Origin: Acidobacteriaceae bacterium
GTDB taxonomy: Bacteria; Acidobacteriota; Terriglobia; Terriglobales; Acidobacteriaceae
DNA: 5,699 nt
Direction of reading: 5' to 3'
NCBI GenBank assembly: GCA_030049955.1
Contig: JASIJX010000582.1
Coordinates: 1 to 5,699 of the forward strand
The position numbers and the translations under genes are program-made. The first letter of the stretch is position 1; each line of letters begins with the position of its first letter. Shown here one piece after another: positions 1 through 4,651 of the stretch. The notes under the pieces were generated by a model. The model saw only the letters and a list, made by a program, of their open reading frames with translations. It was not told the DNA's origin and searched no databases.

Positions 1-72
1 GCCGATCTGTTCTGAGCGCCCGGCCTTGAAGCCATCTGCACTCAAAGCAGAGTTTTCTTGTTCCCTGTTTCC
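1..72. other. Left-edge stretch without a supported gene
   Basis: Only 72 nt remain beyond the terminator. A plus-strand frame reading four codons and then TGA at 13-15 could be the end of a convergent gene, and a 5-bp stem TCTGC/GCAGA (35-51) followed by GTTTTCTTG would suit it. Four codons are too few to call a gene. Confidence 0.4.
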
Positions 73-115
73 AAACACACAAACGCCGGAGCTGCCCCCA
101 ATTCAGCTCCGGCGT
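73..115 (-). terminator. Intrinsic terminator after the DUF4382 lipoprotein gene
   Basis: A perfect 12-bp stem, ACGCCGGAGCTG (83-94) with CAGCTCCGGCGT (104-115), encloses a 9-nt loop. On the minus strand a U-rich tract interrupted by G (TTTGTGTGTTT, 83-73) follows directly. It lies 43 nt past the lipoprotein stop. The plus side (CTCTGTTTCT after 115) is also fairly T-rich, so it might act in both directions. Confidence 0.8.
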
Positions 116-158
116 CTCTGTTTCTGGATTGTTGCTTAGGCTGATGCCACGGCTCGTC

Positions 159-1610
159 TTACTGCCAGGCGGTTGTTGAGAAGTCGGTGAAGTTGAACCC
201 GTCGACGTGGCGGGCCAGCAGCACCAGCTGTCCGTTGCTTGTGTTCTTGAGCAGAAGTCCGACTACGCGAACATTGGTGCCGTCGGACAGATCGCCGAAC
301 GCCCCGAAGCCGTAGCGGAAGTCGCAAACCGGGCCCAGATACACCGTGATGGTGGACGGAATCACCACTCCCGCAAAGCCGGTCACTTGCATCTGGAACG
401 TGCCTTGCCCTGAGTTCTGGCTGCCCGCAACGACGGTGCCGTTATAGCCCCAGTTTTGCAGGTGGATGCGATCGACCGTCAGCGCGGTAAGGCTGGTTTC
501 AGCACTTGCCTGGCCGCCCACCCTGATCTCCTGGCCTGGCACAAGCGCGCTTGAGTTGAACAGGAGGTTGGTGAACGCGTTGTGCATCCAGTAAATGCCG
601 TAGGTTTCATTCCCGGTCAGATTCACCTGCGCGATATCGCCCAGTTGAACCGCCGTGCTGTCAGGCAGCAGCGCGCGCACATAGAAGTCGAAGCTCGGGG
701 CCGCCGCGCTGCCGGTGGTGGTTGAGGGCGCCACGTAGGTGATCAGGCCGCCGGCATAGAAGCCCTTGTCGGAAATGAGGGCAACTTCGTCGGCATCCAG
801 CGTCTGGTCGGCCGGGTCGAACATTCCGGCTACGGCCACGATGCTGTTGGTGTTCAGTGAAGCCAGAGTCGCATTGCCGTCCCACTCGGTTGACGAGCTG
901 ACGTTGATCGTGAACGGCTCACCATGCGGGCCCGTGATGACGAAGGAAGTGGCCGTGGCGCTTGTTGGCGGTGTGGTCACTGCTCCGATGAACTCGTCGA
1001 TGTGAGCGCCCTGGTCAGTGCGGGCGACCGTCGTCACGTCAAACGTCGGGTCCACCGTGCCCGTAATCGCGCCGTTGGTAACTTGGATCGACTGCGCCAG
1101 ATCGAAATCGATCCGCAGGCCCACCGGCTGCCCGGCGGTGGCAGAAATCACCAGAGGCTTGCTGAGTGGAATGGTCACAGACGATGTCGTGAGTGTTGCC
1201 GCTTCCGTGGTAATGGCCGGCGGCGTCTTGGTGGTGTCGAGATAGCCGATATTCACCGTGCCCAGATCGATGGTCACGCTGTTGTAGGTGCCGGCGGGAA
1301 CGTCGTTCATATCAACCAAGCCCTGCAGGCCGTTATAGCGGGCAAAGTCTACCGTGGGCGTGTTCGTGCCGAGCAGGTTTGCCGTCGTCCCCGTCGAACT
1401 CGTCATCGTAATGCTCATGAGCTGAGCCTGGAGCGAGACAACGGAGGCCAGCGGTGCATCGGTGCCGACCACGAATGCCGATCCCATCGGGCCGGCAGAC
1501 GCCGCCGACGAGCCGGTGAGGGAGCTGCCGCAGCCTGCCGCCAGGAGAGCGGCCGCTGCGAGCACGGGAAGGAACAGAGTGCGAACCTTCAGGAGGGAAT
1601 TGGGGGACAT
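159..1610 (-). CDS. DUF4382 domain lipoprotein with three beta-rich repeats
   Basis: Predicted envelope lipoprotein of unknown function, 483 aa. The signal is type II: K8/R10 in the n-region, a hydrophobic LFLPVLAAAALL, and the lipobox LAAGC with C27 as the lipidated residue. A Ser/Gly/Ala-rich tether (28-42) precedes a DUF4382 domain at about 43-195, with the typical GTDAP (49-53) and VPAGTYNSVTIDLG (104-117). Three beta-rich segments of about 80-100 residues follow, starting at FIGAV (207), YAGGL (285) and YNGTV (389). Each opens with an aromatic-x-G strand and ends with a V-x-G/D-E-V-type strand, like the OB-fold DUF5666 modules often found after DUF4382. Calcium or ligand binding cannot be read from the sequence. 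A good RBS precedes the gene and a strong terminator follows it; it is separated from dapA by 403 nt and is probably its own transcription unit. Confidence 0.88.
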   Translation of the reverse strand: MSPNSLLKVRTLFLPVLAAAALLAAGCGSSLTGSSAASAGPMGSAFVVGTDAPLASVVSLQAQLMSITMTSSTGTTANLLGTNTPTVDFARYNGLQGLVDMNDVPAGTYNSVTIDLGTVNIGYLDTTKTPPAITTEAATLTTSSVTIPLSKPLVISATAGQPVGLRIDFDLAQSIQVTNGAITGTVDPTFDVTTVARTDQGAHIDEFIGAVTTPPTSATATSFVITGPHGEPFTINVSSSTEWDGNATLASLNTNSIVAVAGMFDPADQTLDADEVALISDKGFYAGGLITYVAPSTTTGSAAAPSFDFYVRALLPDSTAVQLGDIAQVNLTGNETYGIYWMHNAFTNLLFNSSALVPGQEIRVGGQASAETSLTALTVDRIHLQNWGYNGTVVAGSQNSGQGTFQMQVTGFAGVVIPSTITVYLGPVCDFRYGFGAFGDLSDGTNVRVVGLLLKNTSNGQLVLLARHVDGFNFTDFSTTAWQ

Positions 1611-1618
1611 GGAATCAG

Positions 1619-1625
1619 CCTCTCT
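1619..1625 (-). promoter_or_regulatory. Ribosome binding site of the DUF4382 lipoprotein
   Basis: AGAGAGG on the minus strand ends 8 nt before the ATG at 1610, the same GAGG-to-start spacing as for the DUF3738 gene. It supports this start, which also gives a complete lipoprotein signal. Confidence 0.65.
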
Positions 1626-1824
1626 TTCTGTGCGTTCCCGCTGCCTACGCCCGCTCCGGTGAAACGGCTGGCAACCCTTTTCCGACTGCCACTGCGTCGA
1701 TTACCGGCAGTGACTCTGCTCACATCGTCGTCTTTGTACGCACTTGCCGGCGCCTCGCAGATAGCCGGGGGACAAGCAAAAGCTGCAAGCAGAGTTGATT
1801 CCCGAGATGCCGGGGCAGAAGCCG

Positions 1825-1858
1825 AAAAAATGGTTAAACCGGGCGCGTGCGCGCACGG
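1825..1858 (-). terminator. Possible terminator of the lysC-dapB-dapA transcript
   Basis: On the minus strand a very GC-rich self-complementary stretch (1858-1839, containing the palindrome GTGCGCGCAC) is followed by a T-rich tail TTTAACCATTTTTT (1838-1825). The stem is about 7 bp with one mismatch, and the T6 run lies 8 nt after it, so the architecture is not ideal. It sits about 155 nt beyond the dapA stop. Confidence 0.35.
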
Positions 1859-1882
1859 AATCGCGCTTGACGTTCATCTGCA

Positions 1883-1919
1883 GGCACAGCCGTAGGGGCG
1901 TTCCCTACAACCGGCTGCC
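1883..1919. repeat. Imperfect hairpin in the dapA-lipoprotein gap
   Basis: GTAGGG (1892-1897) pairs with CCCTAC (1903-1908) around the loop GCGTT. Outer pairs AGCC/GGCT and GGCA/TGCC extend the stem with small bulges. No T-run follows on either strand, so it is not a normal intrinsic terminator. It could be a dispersed palindromic element or an mRNA processing or stability structure. Confidence 0.45.
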
Positions 1920-1960
1920 AATGGTGAAAACCCAAGGCTATTCAGGAAAGTTGCGTTGGA

Positions 1961-2017
1961 TACAATTTATTTTGCGTCCTTTTACCGAGGACTTTCGTCA
2001 TGGCTTTGGCTCTTTAG
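1961..2017 (+). promoter_or_regulatory. Plus-strand promoter/RBS/start-like remnant with a 5-codon ORF
   Basis: On the plus strand a TACAAT -10-like hexamer (1961-1966) is followed by GAGG (1987-1990), 9 nt of spacer, and ATG at 2000. The ORF reads M-A-L-A-L and stops with TAG at 2015-2017, overlapping the dapA stop on the other strand. The -35 region (TATTCA at 1939-1944, 16-nt spacer) matches only half of the consensus. This may be the leftover front of a lost gene, or chance. Confidence 0.2.
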
Positions 2018-2943
2018 AAGACTTCGGACCGGTATCCGGCGGGCAGCGGCGCATGTTTCAGCAGCCCTAGTTCGCCAGCCATTCGCTCCAGTCGCGCGCG
2101 CGTGGCTGGCGTCGGCGGGACCAGCGGTAGCCGAACCGTATCGGTGCACCAGCCCATCAGGCTCATCACCGTCTTCACCGGGCTCGGGTTTGACTCCCAG
2201 AAGTTCGCCTCAAAGAGCTTGGTATAGCGACGCTCCAGCTCGCGTGCCTCCGCCCAGTTGTTGCTCAGCGCGTCGCGCACCATGCGCGTCACTTCCTTTG
2301 GCGCTTCATTCGAGGCTACGCTGATCAGCCCGTGCGCGCCCACGGCAATGGCTGCGAGCGCCAGATTGTCGTCACCCGAGAAGATCTTGAAGCTTCGCGG
2401 CAGAATATGCGCGAGTTCGGCAAATTGCGTGAGCTTGCCGCTGGCTTCCTTGATGGCCTGAATGTTCTTGGCCGCCGCGGCCAGCCGCGCCACCGTCTCC
2501 GGCTCAAGGTTCGCGGCCGTCCGTCCCGGCACGTTGTACAGGCACACGGGCAAAGGATCAACGGCGCGAGCCAGGGCGAGAAAGTGCTGAAACTGGCCCT
2601 CCTGCGTAGGCTTGTTGTAGTAAGGATTGGCCGACAGAACGGCGCTGATTCCGGGAACGCGCCTGAGCAGCGAAGCCTGGCGAACCAGCGCGCGCGTCGA
2701 GTTGTGCGTGCACCCCGCCCACACCGGCACGCGGCCGGCCGAGGCTTCCACTACGATGCGGATGGCGTGCAGCCACTCTTCTTCATCGAGCGTGGCCGCT
2801 TCGCCCGTCGATCCGCACGCGACGATGAAGTCAATGCCCGATTCAATCTGCCAGTTCACCAGCGCATACAGCGCCGGCTCGTCTACCGATCCATCCGCGC
2901 GGAAAGGCGTGATGATCGCGGTCCCGCAACCTGTCGTGTCCAT
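2014..2943 (-). CDS. dapA: 4-hydroxy-tetrahydrodipicolinate synthase
   Basis: Condenses pyruvate with aspartate semialdehyde to HTPA, the committing step to DAP and lysine; class I aldolase TIM barrel, cytoplasmic. The protein has 309 aa (E. coli 292), with a C-terminal tail of about 14 residues after the last helix. Visible: ITPF (11-14), GSTGE (44-48), NPYYNKPTQEG (106-116) with Y108/Y109, LYNVPGRT (135-142) with Y136 and R141, Schiff-base lysine K165 in AIKEASG, GDD (190-192) and GLISVASN (205-212). These separate it from other NAL/DHDPS-superfamily members. The lysine allosteric residues of E. coli, H53, H56 and E84, correspond to E54, W57 and A85, so feedback inhibition is probably absent. 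ATG at 2943 is forced by the position of ITPF and an in-frame TAA just upstream. No clear Shine-Dalgarno sequence is seen. It follows the DUF3738 gene by 42 nt. Confidence 0.96.
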   Translation of the reverse strand: MDTTGCGTAIITPFRADGSVDEPALYALVNWQIESGIDFIVACGSTGEAATLDEEEWLHAIRIVVEASAGRVPVWAGCTHNSTRALVRQASLLRRVPGISAVLSANPYYNKPTQEGQFQHFLALARAVDPLPVCLYNVPGRTAANLEPETVARLAAAAKNIQAIKEASGKLTQFAELAHILPRSFKIFSGDDNLALAAIAVGAHGLISVASNEAPKEVTRMVRDALSNNWAEARELERRYTKLFEANFWESNPSPVKTVMSLMGWCTDTVRLPLVPPTPATRARLERMAGELGLLKHAPLPAGYRSEVF

Positions 2944-2952
2944 AACTAAGCC

Positions 2953-2958
2953 AGTTTA
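2953..2958 (-). promoter_or_regulatory. Possible -10 element (TAAACT) just upstream of dapA
   Basis: TAAACT on the minus strand fits TANNNT and stands 9 nt before the dapA ATG. Transcription from it would start at or next to the ATG, giving a leaderless mRNA, which would explain the missing Shine-Dalgarno sequence. The matching -35 region is poor, so this remains a candidate. Confidence 0.22.
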
Positions 2959-2985
2959 AATGAATGGGCTTTGTCTGCCCCCATT

Positions 2986-3843
2986 TCAGTTCGCGGACGG
3001 CCTCTCCATATGGTCGATAACGAGCACGTCGACCGGGCCTTTGCCGGGCACGAGCTTCAGCCCGAGCTGCTCCTCCAGCGCAGTAAAAAGGGACGGAGCC
3101 TCATCAGGTGCCGTGTTTGCCCCAAGTCGATCGTCGGGAGTCCATTTCAATTCGAAATCGAACTTCTTGTCCCCAAGACCGGTCTTGTCCACAATCATGC
3201 GGCCCAGCGAGCCAGAAAAGGCATATTCGAGAGTACTCACCGGCATTGCGTGCACTGCCACCGCGCCGTCTGTGGACAACCGTTCCGATCCAGCTTCATT
3301 TGGAAGCGATTCCTTCATTTTCAGCCCGCCCTTAGCAATCACCAGATCGTAGACCGGCAACTCCAGCGTCTCCTGATGCGCCTTGAACTGGCAGCGGTCC
3401 GCCAGCAGCGCCTGCATCATTGGCTGCTCCTGCTTCTCGCGCTCTTTCCTCATCATCTTCTGCCACGCAGCGGCAGTGTCAGCGTCGACCCTCGCCTGAA
3501 TGTCGTAAGGTTCTGATTCTGTCCATTCGGGCAGTCCCTTCACCTGGCTGTCCATGATGATTCCATAGGCGCTGTATATCAGAGATTTCAGAGGCATGTT
3601 CGTATATATGAACCCGTCGGCAACTGTTTTCCAACCGCCCGAGCGGTTTCCGGACTTGTCCGGCCTGATCGAAATCACATCGTAAGCAGTCGCCGTCGAG
3701 GCAGCGCTGCTCGCGGTGGCAGCGCTTGCCGAAGCTGGTAAGTTTATCTGGGATTGCGCTGGAACCTTGAACCCGAGACCGAAGAGTATACCCGCAAAAA
3801 TGGCCGTGCACAGGGATTGCCTGCAAAGAGAATTTCTTGTCAC
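2986..3843 (-). CDS. Exported TIGR03435 / DUF3738 family protein
   Basis: Family of unknown function, abundant and multicopy in soil Acidobacteriota. With the GTG start it has 285 aa. The N-terminus has an Arg-containing n-region, a hydrophobic stretch (about 11-25) and a likely signal peptidase I site after VPA (27-29); an Ala/Ser-rich linker follows (36-53). The rest is one family domain with typical landmarks: YDVISIRP (54-61), a PLKSLIYSAYGI segment, PEWTESEPYDIQAR (105-118), LLADRCQFKAHQETLELPVY, VDKTGL, and the closing LFTALEEQLGLKL and VLVIDHMERPSAN. It is therefore predicted to be periplasmic or outside the cell. Unusually, it sits between dapB (20 nt away) and dapA (42 nt away) on the same strand, so co-transcription is likely, but nothing in the protein points to lysine synthesis. 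No lipobox, catalytic motif or second membrane segment is seen. Confidence 0.9.
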   Translation of the reverse strand: MTRNSLCRQSLCTAIFAGILFGLGFKVPAQSQINLPASASAATASSAASTATAYDVISIRPDKSGNRSGGWKTVADGFIYTNMPLKSLIYSAYGIIMDSQVKGLPEWTESEPYDIQARVDADTAAAWQKMMRKEREKQEQPMMQALLADRCQFKAHQETLELPVYDLVIAKGGLKMKESLPNEAGSERLSTDGAVAVHAMPVSTLEYAFSGSLGRMIVDKTGLGDKKFDFELKWTPDDRLGANTAPDEAPSLFTALEEQLGLKLVPGKGPVDVLVIDHMERPSAN

Positions 3844-3851
3844 GGATTGAT

Positions 3852-3855
3852 CCTC
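3852..3855 (-). promoter_or_regulatory. Ribosome binding site that sets the GTG start of the DUF3738 gene
   Basis: GAGG on the minus strand lies 8 nt before GTG at 3843. It favours this GTG over an upstream in-frame ATG at 3921, which would put 58 nt of overlap inside dapB and add a charged, non-signal N-terminus. Confidence 0.65.
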
Positions 3856-3863
3856 GGCGAGGA

Positions 3864-4556
3864 TTATAGCTGGTCGAAGATCTCGCGGAACTCCCACGCG
3901 CCGGTCTTTCCGGCAAGCCACTCAGCCCCGCGCACAGCGCCCAGCGCGAATCCGCGCCGCGAGTGCGCATCGTGCCGCAGCTCGAGCGTGTCATGGTCGC
4001 TCACGGCGCGCACTATGTGCTCGCCCTTGGCGTCGCCAATGCGATGCGATTCGATCGGCACATCCGCGCCCGGCCGGTTGAGGCTGGACCGCACCTCCTG
4101 GATGATCTCCTTGAGGGTCAGCGCAGTGCCCGAGGGTGCGTCGAGCTTCGACGTGTGGTGCGTTTCGTCGATCAAAAACTTGTAGCCGTCGAGCCGGGCC
4201 AGCTCCGCCGTGAGGCGGAATAGCTTCTGCACGCCGATGGAAAAATTCGTGCCGTAGAGCAAGCCGCCGCCGCGTTTGTGCGCCAGCGCCTTCATGTCGT
4301 TGAGCTGCGCATACCAGCCGGTGGTGCCAACCACGATGCGCCCGCCCAGCGAGAGCACCGCGCGCAGGTTTTCGACTGCGGCTTCAGGCGCGGTGAAATC
4401 GATGACAACATCGACCCCAGCAAGGTTGGGCGCCGTCAGCGCAGAGGCATGCGGGTTGTCGTTGATGTCGAGCGCGCGCACCCCGTGGCCGCGCTCTCGC
4501 GCAATCTCCGCCACCAGACTGCCGGTCTTTCCTTTGCCGAGTACGAGGATGAGCAT
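3864..4556 (-). CDS. dapB: 4-hydroxy-tetrahydrodipicolinate reductase, short form
   Basis: Reduces the DapA product HTPA to tetrahydrodipicolinate with NAD(P)H in the DAP/lysine pathway; cytoplasmic. The protein has 230 aa, against 273 in E. coli, and resembles the short DapB forms. It begins almost directly with the Rossmann motif GKGKTG (7-12). D30 closes the second strand where E. coli has Glu-Arg, which suggests NADH preference. IDFTAPEA (52-59) and VGTTGW (76-81) follow, then the substrate and catalytic segment with H133, H134 and K137 in ETHHTSKLDAPSGTAL (131-146). The C-terminus WEFREIFDQL returns to the nucleotide domain. ATG at 4556 is the only sensible start: an in-frame TAA lies at 4577-4575 and the glycine motif must follow closely. 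No Shine-Dalgarno sequence is visible; the leader is heptamer repeat. The DUF3738 gene starts 20 nt downstream. Confidence 0.96.
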   Translation of the reverse strand: MLILVLGKGKTGSLVAEIARERGHGVRALDINDNPHASALTAPNLAGVDVVIDFTAPEAAVENLRAVLSLGGRIVVGTTGWYAQLNDMKALAHKRGGGLLYGTNFSIGVQKLFRLTAELARLDGYKFLIDETHHTSKLDAPSGTALTLKEIIQEVRSSLNRPGADVPIESHRIGDAKGEHIVRAVSDHDTLELRHDAHSRRGFALGAVRGAEWLAGKTGAWEFREIFDQL

Positions 4557-4562
4557 AGGCTT

Positions 4563-4597
4563 ACAGCTAACAGGTTACAGCAGACAGCAAACAGCAA
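4563..4597 (+). repeat. Heptamer ACAGNNN array, plus orientation (5 units)
   Basis: Read on the plus strand, five contiguous 7-bp units begin with ACAG, from ACAGCTA at 4563 to two identical ACAGCAA units at 4584-4597. A degenerate AAGCAGA follows. The array fills most of the leader upstream of dapB, ending 7 nt before its ATG. The 11-mer ACAGCTAACAG at 4563-4573 is a perfect reverse complement of 4634-4644 in the facing array, so the lysC-dapB mRNA can form an 11-bp stem around a loop of about 60 nt. Confidence 0.8.
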
Positions 4598-4623
4598 AAG
4601 CAGAAACCTCAAAGAAGAGCTGG

Positions 4624-4651
4624 CTACTGTCCGCTGTTAGCTGTTTACTGT
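4624..4651 (-). repeat. Heptamer ACAGNNN array, minus orientation (4 units)
   Basis: Read on the minus strand, four contiguous 7-bp units each begin with ACAG: ACAGTAA (4651-4645), ACAGCTA (4644-4638), ACAGCGG (4637-4631) and ACAGTAG (4630-4624). The first two units encode the final TVNS residues and TAA stop of lysC. A decayed fifth unit may follow at 4623-4617. The array faces the five-unit array at 4563-4597 as an inverted pair. Confidence 0.8.

Larger units (their letters stand above)
1611..2013. other. 403-nt non-coding gap between dapA and the lipoprotein gene
   Basis: I see no protein gene here; open frames in this stretch look like shadows without recognisable content. It contains the hairpin at 1883-1919, the terminator candidate at 1825-1858, the plus-strand start-like remnant near 1961-2017, and alternative small stems at 1685-1712. 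The promoter of the lipoprotein gene should lie in 1620-1820, but no convincing -35/-10 pair was found; TACAAA on the minus strand near 1738 is the best -10-like match and has no good -35. Confidence 0.6.

Noticed and set aside
1..15. Tail of a convergent plus-strand gene ending with TGA at 13-15
   Set aside because: Only four codons are visible, which cannot identify a gene.
924..1895. Long plus-strand open frame (323 codons) across the lipoprotein gene and its upstream gap
   Set aside because: It has an Arg/His-rich composition typical of an antisense shadow in GC-rich DNA, no recognisable domain, and lies opposite a well-supported gene.
2332..2949. Plus-strand open frame (205 codons) opposite dapA
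   Set aside because: An Arg-rich shadow of the clear dapA gene without family features.
3863..3868. Perfect TATAAT on the minus strand over the dapB stop codon, as a promoter for the DUF3738 gene
   Set aside because: No acceptable -35 is found at 16-18 nt, and the start point would fall on the ribosome binding site. Its sequence includes the dapB TAA stop, so chance is likely.
3844..3921. Longer DUF3738 gene starting at an ATG at 3921 inside dapB
   Set aside because: The added 26 residues are charged and spoil the signal peptide, the ATG overlaps dapB by 58 nt, and the GTG at 3843 has a well-placed GAGG.
4563..4651. CRISPR array or insertion-sequence ends at the lysC-dapB repeat
   Set aside because: The units are 7 bp with no spacers, and the enclosed 26-60 nt has no transposase or room for one.
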